A stretch of DNA of 64,000 nt from Ischnura elegans (Eukaryota > Arthropoda > Insecta > Odonata > Coenagrionidae), in NCBI RefSeq assembly GCF_921293095.1, contig NC_060248.1, positions 17,254,744 to 17,318,743 of the forward strand, in the 5' to 3' direction. Position numbers and translations under genes: made by a program. The stretch's first letter is position 1. Each line of letters begins with the position of its first letter. Shown piece by piece: positions 33,861 to 44,552 of the stretch. Below the pieces are notes generated by a model. The model was given only the letters and a program-made list of their open reading frames with translations, was not told the origin of the DNA and made no database searches.

Positions 33861-35469
33861 TAATTTCGGTTTAGTTTATCTTCATTCAGTATTTTCCGCA
33901 TTCCTTATCCACCACATATCCACCGATTAGAGATCTTTCCATCGAGCGCAGCTCATGCGGCAGCGGGGACGGAGGTAGGGAGCTGAAGGGGTTCAAACCC
34001 CCCGAAATGCTTCCCCTCTCTTAATGTCCCCTCCGCCAGAATCGTTTGCCTAGTACACAGCCGCTTAACGATTCTCCAGTGGATGTATAAATTATATGTT
34101 TTAGTCTTTGTCATCCTCAAACTCGTCTTTGATCGTACACGTGGAACTTCATCTATGGATCTCCGGTATAATCTAAGCATATCAACGTGAAATGGATGCT
34201 ACCCGATACAAGGATACTCGATACAAGTGCTTCTCGAATTTCACAAGACCTCTTCTTAATCAATTCTGCTCTTTAAATAACGAGTTTTGGCTATAAATAA
34301 GCCCATTATCGACCGGAAAATATGCGCTTCAAGGTATTGCCTAACGAATGAGTGAGAGAGATAGTCTTTTAGTCAATAAGCTCTTCCTTATCTAAGCTAT
34401 TACATAAACGTATGGACGTTCGCTGTTCGGCAACAAGGAAATTCGCTAATTTTTAAAGTTTTACCCCATAATTAAGCATACACAACTATTTGCCAGCTCG
34501 TGTTGATATTCATGTTGACATTTTACTCAAACGATAACGGTGGAAATTTGGCCGATGTAGGAGACTTTCATCAGATTAATGGTTCTCATGAACTTTTATA
34601 GGTTCTCCTTTTAGAAATACAGACATAAGCCATTTTCTTGCACTCCGATGGCTCCGTGGTATGATCGTATTATACTTAGAGATAGTGGTGATGGCGCATT
34701 TAATTGAACGATGTTACGTATATTTGCACGTTCTGGGCCACGCGGTAGTTATCTTGGTTATTTTTCTTTCGGTGACGTTGCATTGAAATTATTCATATTT
34801 CATATTTTGAAAAAATAAACTTTTCAGATACAAAATGGAGTTTCTCCTTGGCCAAATTAAACTTTGAAAACGGATCGGTGAGATGACTGACAGGAGTTTT
34901 ACGTCAGAGACACAGTAGAAATAGTAAAAAAATGTAAATTTTTGCAAAGAAAGCATCCAATTAAACGAGGTTAATATTTTCATGGTCATATGGCTCCTGT
35001 ATAACGAAAAAATGTATTATGTCAACCCTATACGAGCAAAACTGCAGTTATAATGAGTTCTGCCTAAATGCCGGCATACACTATCGTCCAGTGCCGAAGG
35101 GATACTGTTATTTCGCGGTCGAGATATACATTATTTTTCTCCCATCTAACCGATCTCCTTACGACGGTGAAATCAGCCCCAGCTTATAACATAATTTTTA
35201 CTCCTGCAAATTTTTCGTAATTCGATCTGGTAAAGAATTTAATCGCAGGGGCGGAGATTCTAATAAATGAGTGATAATAGAATCTGGAAATTGGATATGT
35301 CGGTGTGGAGGTAATTTAACAAGAATGAGTCTCACTCGTTATTTTCTTTGAATTTGCTCTTTAAGAACGCAAAATTCTGTCAGTCATAAGTGCAACCCTT
35401 CTTCTGAAGCATGTCAGTCAGACAAGTAACTATTAACAGGTTTATTTAAGAATAATAATCGTGATGATT
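33861..35469. other. intergenic sequence
   Basis: AT-rich, with short GC-richer blocks. A GGGGTTCAAACCCC motif near 33989 resembles a tRNA T-arm, but no acceptor or D-arm partner is present. I find no gene here. Confidence 0.4.
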
Positions 35470-35925
35470 GTATTCTACCTATTGAGGTAGATTTCCATGG
35501 AGTATTTAAGAAGTATTCTGGCAGTTTCCCCTCACTTCATGGACTGCTTGTCACGTTAACAATTAAGTCTACTTCCTTTCATTTAGGTAATCTAAAAATC
35601 CTTTTCAACTACTTCCTCTCTTTCTCTCTCGCTTACCCAACATTCTACCCTCCAACACTGTTTTCAACATCTCCTCCTCCCCTCAGAACTTGCTCTATCC
35701 ATACCTTCTGTCTCCTCCTTATGTAGAAGCTGCCTCTCTTCACCAGCCATGTCCAGCGCTTCGTCGTTCTTCCTCCTCTCCGTCCACTTCACCTTCACCA
35801 TTCTTTTCCAGACCCGCATCTCGAACGACTCCAGTCTTCTCTTGTCCTCCTTCCTTAGATATATGTATGTTTCCGCACCGTAAAGCGCTACGCTCCATAT
35901 CACACTCTTCGATAAACGATGGTAA
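35470..35925 (-). mobile_element. RT-family-1 LINE, 3' fragment
   Basis: The minus strand encodes the C-terminal end SVIWSVALYGAET..LRKEDKRRLESFEM, then KVKWTERRKNDEALDMAGEERQLL with stops, and ends with the 3' UTR ACTCCATGGAAATCTACCTC. That end matches the 3' end of the copy at 38215-38255. A 5'-truncated inverted copy. Confidence 0.8.
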
Positions 35926-36374
35926 ATAACCAGAGAATTTTCAGATTTTTTCATGGATGACTTCAATTCGAAGAAAAGTGGTCATAATCGAGAAAATTAC
36001 CCAGAATCGTTTCTTGACTGCACTCATTTTGGAACATATTCAACTTGGTATGAATATGGAACCAAATTTGACTCATACATTGGTAAAAAAAATGGTCAAT
36101 TGAAAATATGTAGTTGTGGAGATAGATGGAGAAAGTGAGATGCATGATAAGAAGAAACAATGAGAGTAATATGCTATACAATGATAAACCAATTACAAAA
36201 TGATGCCGAATGGGTTAAGGTTTTAATTGATATGGTTTTAACGAGAATTATAACGGATTTCAGGTATTTTATTTCTGGAATTAATATTTACGCAGCAGCT
36301 TTACTTTTGAGTAAAAACTAGATAAATTATAATATTATCAATTTATATTTTAAAATGGAATAAAATATTGTTGG

Positions 36375-38268
36375 TTGATATTAAACACAGAACAGGGCAA
36401 AAGAATGTATAGATTAATTAATAATCGATTACGGCGTGAAACAAAGAGAGCAAGGGAGGCTTGGTGGAAAAGACAGTGTGAGGAAATGGAAAAGTTTCGG
36501 AAGGAAGGAGAGGTAGGCGCGTTATATGCCAAAGTTAAGTCGCTATCGGGCGGCAAAAGAGGACAAGCCATATCTAAAATTTAGGCTAAAGATGGGAGGA
36601 TGCTAACCGAGCGAGAAGAGGTACAGAGTCCATGAAAGGAATACGTGGAGGATCTTTATAATGGAAGAAACAGGCCGGAGAGATTGAATTTTGAGGATGA
36701 AAGTGCAGTCGAGGAGGATAATCTTGGGCCGGGGATATTAGATTCGGAAATAGAGAGAGCACTTCGTGATATGAAGGCTAGGAAAGCAGTAGGCGTGGAC
36801 AATATACCGTGTGAGCTTCTGAAGAATCTAGGGAAGGAAGGTAAGAAAAGGTTTTTCGAACTAGTGCGCAGGATCTATGAGGAGGGATGTTGGCCGGAGG
36901 ATTTCGTGAAGACGGTTTTAATTCCGCTTCCGAAAAAGAAGAAAGCTGTGGAATGCGGAGATTATAGGACTATCAACCTAATATCGCATGCGGCGAAAGT
37001 GGTACTGAGGATATTGAACAAATGAATGGAGGCGAGGGCAAACGAGTATTTGGGAGAAGATCAGTTTGGTTTCAGAAGAGGGAAGTCAACTCGTGGTGCA
37101 ATAGCAATAATGAGGTCCCTCGTGGAGAGGAACCTAGAATATGAGCAGGACGTATATGCGTGTTTCGTTGATTTTGAAAAAGCGTTTGATAGGGTGAACT
37201 GGGTAAAGTTAATGGATATCCCCAAGAGAATAGGTGTAGATTGGAGGGATAGACGACTGATTCGTAATCTGTATATGGCCCAGACTGCGCAAGTGAGGGT
37301 AGCGGACGGAGAATCTGGGTGGGCAAGCATTGGCCGAGTTGTGAGGCAAGTCTGTCCTCTTATCACCGCTGCTCTTTAACGTGTACGCTGAAGAGATGGT
37401 AAGGGAAGCGTGGGATGAGTTAGAAGCTGGAATAAAAGTGGGAGGAATGATGTTCAAATCAGTGAGATTCGCGGATGATCAGGCGTTGATTAGCCAGTCA
37501 GCGAGGGGGCTTCAGGCTCCAGTGGATGCGCTATACGAGCGTTGCGGGGAGTATGGGATGAGGATTAATCACAAGAAGACTAAGGTAATGCGGTTTTGTA
37601 AAGCATCACGAGCGAGGAATGTGAGACTCAAGATAAAGGTGGGTGGTGAAAAACTTGAGCAGGTTGAGCAATTCAACTATTTAGGCAGTACGTTAGATAA
37701 AAACGGATACAGTAGTAAGGACATCAGGAAGAGAAGGAGGCGTTAGCGAAGGAGGCGTTCATGAACAGGAAAGAGCTTCTGAGAGGATCGTTATGTAGGA
37801 GTCTAAAGAAAAGGTTGGTGAAGAGTTTGATTTGGATTGTAGCTCTCTACGGTGCGGAAACGTGGACACTGAGGAAAGAAGACGAGAGAAGATTGGAGGC
37901 ATTCGAGATGTGGGTATGGAGAAGAATGGAGAGGGTGAAATGGACGGAGAGGAAAAGGAACGACGAAGTGCTGGATATGGTTGGCGAGGAAAGGCAGCTT
38001 TTAGATGAGATACGGAGGAGACTGAAGGTATGGATGGAGTTAGCGCTTAGCGGTAAGGGGATGTTGAAAATGGTGTTAGAGGGTAGAATTTTGGGGAAAC
38101 GAGGGCGGGGAAGGAAAAGAATAGGATTTTTAGATAGATTGAAAGAGAGTAGGCCTAACAGTGAATTAAAGAAGGCAGTGCTGGAAGGAAAGGGAGGCTC
38201 CCAGATCACTTCTTGAATACTCCATGGAAACCTACCTTAATCGGTAGAATACTATAATAATAATAATT
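36375..38268 (+). pseudogene. RT-family-1 LINE with broken reverse transcriptase
   Basis: Successive frames read as one non-LTR retrotransposon: a coiled RRETKRAREAWWKRQCEE segment, AVGVDNIPCELLKN, an LIPLPKKKK region, QFGFRRGKSTRGA, the RT motif ACFVDFEKAFDRVNW with its Asp, VRQVCPL, then FADDQALISQ (the YADD-box equivalent), GMRINHKKTKVMRF, QFNYLGSTL and the C-terminal WIVALYGAETWTLRKEDERRLEAFEM...GRGRKRIGF. At least four stops (near 36582, 36634, 37023, 37744) and one frameshift (near 37370) break it. The endonuclease domain is missing, so it is 5'-truncated. The 3' end has an (ATA)n tail. It is RTE/BovB-like in its C-terminus; the clade is uncertain. Confidence 0.85.
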
Positions 38269-38445
38269 ACTTTAGATAATCTGCGTAGCAATTGGCCTCA
38301 ATTTGATGCGTAGATAACTTCAGAGGAAGCAATATTTATTGTACACCAAAGTTTGAAGAAAATATTAGTATTAAATTAATGAGTTCGCCGTGGGACTTCC
38401 ATGAATGAGGAGCTGAATATAATGCATAATACATGCTCCTTCTCC

Positions 38446-39222
38446 CAGTAGCGGATGAAAAAAAAACTCGCTGAGGGCACAAAAGATACCTTGAGTTACC
38501 TTTACTTTTATCGTAATAAAATATCCAAGTACGTGCGAAGTTTCAGAAAGTTTTAATTGAAGTTATTGTACGCACGTACAAGACAATGCTATCTTAAGAC
38601 ATAAAAAAGTTACATTTGTGGTTCTGCAATTTTCGGCAGTTTGGCAAAATAATCTGAGGGGTGTAAGTTGGAGCAAGAATTTTCTTTTCCGTCTAATAGT
38701 AATAGACTTCAGTCTAACCTCAAGTGTAAATATCTCAGGAGCGGCAAGCGGCGGTAACTACTTTCATCCTAGCATTAGGTAAAAAATTAACGAAAAACGG
38801 TGATATTTTTAACAAATCATTAAGTTAATAAAAATACAATTGACTTTAACAAAAGTTCGCTTTTGATTAATTAAAAGAATATCACTATCAATAATCATCC
38901 TCAAGAATTCCAAATTATTAATTGTATTTTATTGCTTGGGCACAAACACTGAACATTTTTGTAAAAATCGCGCACTCAAGTTTTCATAGATTTTATTGAT
39001 TTTTGGCTAGCTATAAAAATTGCATAATTATTTAAAAAAATTAACTCCAGTTTTAGTCGTACATGCCCTGGAAGTTCTAAAATGATGATATATTATTCCC
39101 GGTGCGTGTTGAAAAAGTCGATATTTTGATTTTTGGCCAGATTTTTTCGATTTCAGCCCACTGTGGGGCGGCCCTGAAAGGTGGGGGAGGGGGCGCCCCC
39201 CTTCAATATGTATCCGCCGCTG
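38446..39222. mobile_element. non-autonomous hAT-like element (family C), 777 bp
   Basis: The ends CAGTAGCGGATG and (reverse) CAGCGGCGGATAC are flanked by a perfect 8-bp duplication CCTTCTCC (38438-38445 and 39223-39230). The left part shares GGCACAAAAGATACCTTGAG with a reversed fragment at 41510-41647. No transposase. Confidence 0.82.
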
Positions 39223-39548
39223 CCTTCTCCAGAAGTTGAGGCCAAAAGGCATGGTTGTAGAGATCACTTGGTCGGTCAAATGCCCTCCACACGGATCATT
39301 ACATTAGCCCTCAACAAAATCGGAGTAATTTAGCTGAATTCCAGTGCAGGCGAGGCAGAGTGTTAAACATAAAAATGGCATATGACACAAGTGCGATTGA
39401 AGATTTTATTCGCGAACTTCGTGAAAATATTTCTTCTTGCGTCGGAGTGCAAGCAAAGATGTTTCGCCAATAGAGTATAACAGTACCATAACATTTATTC
39501 TGTAAGATATAAGCTCAAAATCAACAAAAGTAAGATTAATATATTAGT

Positions 39549-40100
39549 ATGCAGCAAAAGAGAGGAGGCTATGAGACACACCTTAAACAAAAAAAACAAA
39601 AGCTTGAAGAGGTGAAGGAGTTTGGTCGCCTAGGAAGCCGAATTACCAATGATGGACGAAGAAAGAAAGAAATGGTCACTGGAACAGTACAGCCAAGGAA
39701 GGCTTTTTACGAGAAAAAGAATCTACTTACAGCTGAAAATACAAGCATAGAAGAGAGGAACACAATTCATTAGATTCCACATAAGAGCGATTTCCTCTAT
39801 GGGAGGGAGGCTTGGGCGTTGATAAGTGCAGAGAAGTCAAGAGTGGAAGCATTCGAAATGTGGTGCTACCGAAGAATGATGAAGATAAAATGGATTGACC
39901 GTGTGAGTAACGAGGAAGAGTTAGAAGAGTGGGAGAAAAGAGAAGCCTCCTGAAAATCTTAAGCAGAAGACGGGAAAACTTAGTTGGCCACATTTTGAGT
40001 CATGATGGCCTGATGAAGACAATCGTAAAAGGACAAGTGGAAGGGACAAAGGGCAAGGGACGGCCCCGAATGAGTTACATAGTACAGGTTATAAAGGAAG
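39549..40100 (+). mobile_element. RTE-like LINE family 2, 3' coding fragment
   Basis: Frames with stops read KLEEVKEFGRLGSRITNDGR..KAFYEKKNLLTAENTSIEERNT, then broken LYGREAW-like and FEMWCYRRMMKIKWIDRVS segments, then LLKILSRRRENLVGHILSHDGLMKTIVKGQVEGTKGKGRPRMSYI. This order is the conserved C-terminus of RTE-type LINE polyproteins. The RT core is absent. Confidence 0.75.
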
Positions 40101-40297
40101 TATTACGATTTATTTCATCCAAATTCTTTAAATGAATAATATTTTTATCTACGCATATAATGTTGCTATTAAATTGAAAATTTGACTCAGTTTCAATAAA
40201 ACAATTTTAAACTTCATTCCATTTTTCGTTACAATAATTTTGAATTTACAAAGCGATATTATCAACAATATCAAAAATGTAAGTTTTTACAACAATA

Positions 40298-40958
40298 GGG
40301 TGGTTTCCTATTATTTTTTTATTGCCTAAATCGAAAGATTATTACTCCTGGAGTACGTATTTCACGCTTTTAAATTTTTAAATGATGATATCTATTTTTC
40401 GCGATTAAATGAAAAGTGAAAATTTTCAAGCGCGCGAAAACGCGACGCGTAAGTAGGAATGATGGGAAAAAAGTCCGTGTGACGCATTTCTGGTTCCTCC
40501 TCCCGCCTTGTGAGGTGACCTTGGAGAGGCTCTGAATGCTGATACGACGCAGGATGCTAGCGGGTAGCTGAGTACCATGCTATCTGGTAGCGCTTGGCTT
40601 AAAAAAGGTTTATTAATACCTTATCAAACGAAGAAAACTTTCCGACCTTAGCCAGTTTTAATAGGTTATTATTAAGACATGTTCCCCTGAGCTCTGTGCC
40701 TCTTGCATGCATTGGTAACCTCAGACGATGTATAACTCCTATCCTCTCGTGTAGAAACTAGGTCCCTGTGACGTCACGTGGAGTGGCATCGCATGGGCGC
40801 CAATCTGGCCTTTTTCAAATGAGGATAAAATTTGGCCCTTGCCATTCGTCTAAACCGGTATTTCTAAAACCAAATAATTTGTGTATTATGAATACACTAA
40901 TGGTGGGTAACGAATCGCAATCAATGCCTTTCGTTTTCTTCGATGAAGGAAACTACCC
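40298..40958 (+). mobile_element. MITE family A, copy 3 (complete, 661 bp)
   Basis: It runs from GGGTGGTTTCCTATT to GGAAACTACCC with TA on both sides and aligns end to end with 29406-30064. It holds TGACGTCA at 40769-40776 and AGGTGACCTTGG. Its left flank and the far inverted end at 41466 can also be read as a larger composite element (see findings). Confidence 0.87.
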
Positions 40959-41324
40959 TATTGTTGTAATTATGCAAAAAAATGAAATTTCGAAGGAAAA
41001 ATTGAAAAAAGTAATAGTAATATACGTATATTTAAATAAAATTATGTTTACACGTGATCATTTCACTGATGTGGAAACAATGAAACGTTGAATTTCCTGT
41101 CAGAAAATCTGTAAAAAAATTTAGTTCCTTGATTGGAAGTTGCCACAAACTTTGTCTTTATGGCATGTTTAATGTCGAATGTATTTTTCTGGTTAGTACG
41201 TTCTAATAGCAACTGTAAAAATTAATAGTATTTATTTAATGGAAATTTTATTACCTTCATGGTTTTTTGGTATGAAAATCCTTGAAGCATTCGGGTATAT
41301 GAAGGGCAACACAGCACTGCAGTT

Positions 41325-41466
41325 TTCGCGCGCTTGAAAATTTTCACTTTTCATTTAATCGCGAAAAATAGATATCGTCATTTAAAAATCTAGGAGCGTG
41401 AAATGCGTACTCCAGGATTAATAGTCTTTCGATTTAGGCAATAAAAAGAATAACAGGAAACCACCC
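41325..41466 (-). mobile_element. MITE family A, inverted left-end fragment
   Basis: The reverse complement of the first ~140 bp of family A, ending in GGAAACCACCC followed by TA. It faces copy 3, giving a 1,169-bp interval (40298-41466) bounded by long inverted repeats. Confidence 0.8.
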
Positions 41467-41509
41467 TATTGTAACTGTTTTATATCATAGGATGGTATCG
41501 TCTCACACA

Positions 41510-41647
41510 AGCGTATTATCAATTTAAATAAAACTTTCTTAAACTTTGTATATGCTTTATTATTTGTCATTACGAAAAAAGTAAAGGTAGCTCAAGATAT
41601 CTTTTGCACCCCCCCCCCCCATTGAATTTTTTCTGTATCTGCTACTG
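41510..41647 (-). mobile_element. hAT-like family C, end fragment
   Basis: Reverse strand begins CAGTAGCAGATACAG, then a run of C/G, then GCAAAAGATATCTTGAGCTACC and further sequence aligning to the left part of 38446-39222. The opposite end is missing. Confidence 0.65.
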
Positions 41648-42299
41648 ACGGTAGCTAACAGCGATTGTAATGCCACGTTTTGATTTTAATTGAATGGCAG
41701 TCGTTGATACTGAAGGAGACGGAATAACCGATGGAAAAAGGGACGCGCGATTCAGAAAATGACAAGTCGAGCTCTCACTCTTTTGGTCCCTGAAAACCTA
41801 TCGTTGGAGCTATCACTCTGAGGGATGGAAGTAGTGATCTTGTGATTCAGGGCTCAGGATTAAGGAAGGGAATTGTTTTGTTTTGGGCGCGTCATTGTGA
41901 GGGAAAAGATTGACGTGTGAAGAGTATAGGTTAGATATAGATATTTCGTTCGCTGAGCTGGGCGGACAACTGGACTCTGAAGACTGAAAAGGGTTTAGAC
42001 GTTACAGATATGGATAGGGACGAGAAAGGAGATGAGTGAGAGGGAAAAGGATTCCGGAAGATTCAAATGGGAGGGTGAGAAAATGATACTGAATTACGGT
42101 TAAGGAAGTACAGGTGAAACGGAAAATGAGGATGGGGCGTGCACTACTATTTTTAGACAATAGTTTCGCCTTTTTAAATATTTACGTATATTTTTTGACT
42201 GAGAGTATCCATATAAGTTCCAAGTGCATTGACCTAAGATGCTCTGCAAGCGGCCATGAAATAATACGTACAGTTATTGTTAGTGTATATAGGAGTATC

Positions 42300-42590
42300 C
42301 GGCGAAACTTCCCGAGTGTCGATATTTCCGCACCGCGAAACGCTACACTCCAGATCAAACTCTTCACTCACCTTTTCTTTAAACTCATACATAACGATCC
42401 TCTCGTGAGCTCCCTACCTGTTCGTGAACGCATTCTTTGCTAATGCAATTCTCTTCCTTATGCCCTTACTGCAGTATCCGTTTTCCACTAATGTGCTGCC
42501 CAAATAGTTGAATTGCTCTACCTGCACAATATTTTGCCCTCTAACTTTAATCTTGAGTCTCACATTCCTATCTCGCGACATAGAGATTGA
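42300..42590 (-). mobile_element. RT-family-1 LINE fragment, minus strand
   Basis: The reverse strand gives degraded versions of VRLKI..KVEQFNYLGSTLVENGYCSKGIRKRIALAK..FTN and VSEEFDLECSVSRCGN (frame-shifted), parallel to 37620-37860 of the copy at 36375. Confidence 0.65.
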
Positions 42591-42789
42591 ATAAATTACG
42601 ATAGGTAACGAAAAATACGAAAAAAATGGGTAGAGAGGGTAGTGTCACGAGGTGGAAAATCATAAGAAAGCCTCGGTCTACGCCAAGTTAAAAGCGTAAA
42701 TAGGTAGAGAATTGTACTTGGAATTTCAAATAGTGAATTGATGGATGGGCTGAAAATTGGAGGACATTAAAAGAAAGGGATGCAGAAAA

Positions 42790-43090
42790 CACGGAAGGTA
42801 ATGCGGTTATTGAACATTTGCATGAAATTAAAACAAGTCACAGAGATTTTAGAGTTTGAAAGAAAAAAATGCTATGGAAAGCAATCATCTCGGAACGAGC
42901 ATTTTAGACGCGGAAATAAAGTCCTTTTCGGATGCGAAGGCAGGAAAAGTGGACATAAGTGGACACGAGAAAAAATCCGCGGAATGTGAGGACGAGAGGA
43001 CTATACGAAACTGCTTTCGCTGCATGCAACTTAGAAAGACAGTGTTACAATAATCACCAGGATCGCTAAACATCTAGTTGGCGAAATAAT
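42790..43090 (+). mobile_element. RT-family-1 LINE fragment, plus strand
   Basis: It reads NHLGTSILDAEIKSFSDAKAGK.. and SAECEDERTIRNC, parallel to NLGPGILDSEIERALRDMKARK and AVECGDYRTINLI in the copy at 36375. A short, decayed, internally deleted fragment. Confidence 0.6.
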
Positions 43091-44320
43091 CAGGTAATTG
43101 AAGTTGGCAGTGCTTTTAATGAGTCTTAATCCGTCGTAAGGCCACTCCTCTCCGGCAAGGAATAATTGAACTTCGCCGTTCGGAAATATGGTTTCATAAT
43201 TTCACCGCACATATAAATCTGAGCTCAGCTCGCCGCTAGCTGAAGCATCTTGGGTTTTGGCTTGGATTTGCGGTAAACAGGCGCTGATTTTCTTTCTACT
43301 GTCCTTCTTTCTCAATCCTATTTGTCTATGTATATTTCATTTATTGATTTAATCTATTAAAAATAGAAATATCCATGCATTTTGCCAAGTTCAGCGCTAT
43401 TATTGAAATTCACCCTGAGCAACAAAATAAAACATGACCATTAACGACTTTGCTCCCGGCTTCTGGGATTAAAGCTGCAGACAAAATTTGGAAAATTCTA
43501 TTGAAAATTTAAGTGACCACGGGGTAATTAAAATATTTGTAAGAACATAAAAAAGACACGACAGGAAAGGAAGGAAAAGATTAATAATCTTATTGTGCTC
43601 TTCGTAAAGAGTCATATGTAGGCAACTATGAGCTTGAAAAACATATCATATTCAAATTATCAAGCGTGAGTAAATTCTGGAAGAAGAAGAATAAATGCTG
43701 GTCACAGTCAAATTATCTTCACATGGGGATGGCAAAGGGCGTGCTTGATCGAATCGATTAACAACTTCTATCAAATAAGTATTAGGAAGTAGAAATACTA
43801 AGAGGAACATTATAAAAACAAAATGTGGTCATACAACCTGTAACTTCATTTAAAAAATCAATCTATGCTAATGATCTGAAAATGTCTCAATATATCATTG
43901 GATTAAGTGAATTGCGGAGAAATTTAGACGGAAGCATTTCCACTGTAAGTGTAGAGGTAGAAAGAAGTAATTTAGATATAGATTTGAAAAAATGTTCACA
44001 TTTTTAATAATATGTATATATTCTTCCTCTTATAATCAAGTAAAAAATTTAATATCCAGAGGAATGATAGTAAATTTTCTTATTTTATTTCTTATTTAGC
44101 CTTGCAGATGTGTGTGCTAGTTCTCCTCTCTGGTACTAGTAATGGTGAAATAAATTTATTTTATTACTAACTTTTAAATTAGAATATAGAAAGGATGATA
44201 CAAGTTCCTTGTGTTAGCCGCATACATGTGCTGTAGATATTTGTAAGGCGCTTAAATAAAGGGTCCATTAGTGTCTCTAACTTTCTATCTACCGATTTTG
44301 AATTTCCCGGACGAGATAAA
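43091..44320. other. intergenic sequence upstream of ZCCHC14-like gene
   Basis: AT-rich, with no supported gene and no resolved mobile element. The short ORF at 43825-44007 has no recognisable family. Confidence 0.4.
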
Positions 44321-44327
44321 GCACGAC

Positions 44328-44414
44328 TATCGATCTGATACATACACTATCGACTGATTATATCGAAGTAATCGATATTACGATTATCGTGGACTTCCGC
44401 CACATCTATCGATA
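44328..44414. promoter_or_regulatory. cluster of DRE-like TATCGAT sites
   Basis: TATCGAT occurs at 44328-44334, a variant TATCGA at 44348-44353 and again at 44361-44366, ATCGATA at 44371-44377, and the full palindrome TATCGATA at 44407-44414, all 140-225 bases before the start codon at 44553. In Drosophila TATCGATA is the DREF/BEAF-32 element of TATA-less housekeeping promoters. Use here is inferred from position and clustering. Confidence 0.6.
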
Positions 44415-44552
44415 TTATGTTATCTCGGTTATCACCAAGCGGGATGCTAAATGGGGATGTTGGACGATATCTTGTTTCAATTCTGTTTATGCTGCATTCT
44501 TATATCAATTTTTTTAGATGTAATAAATAACTAGTATCGATGTTTACTGGAA

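Noticed and set aside
33970-34015. tRNA T-arm-like GGGGTTCAAACCCC
   Set aside because: No D-arm, anticodon arm or acceptor stem at the right spacing; probably transposon-derived.
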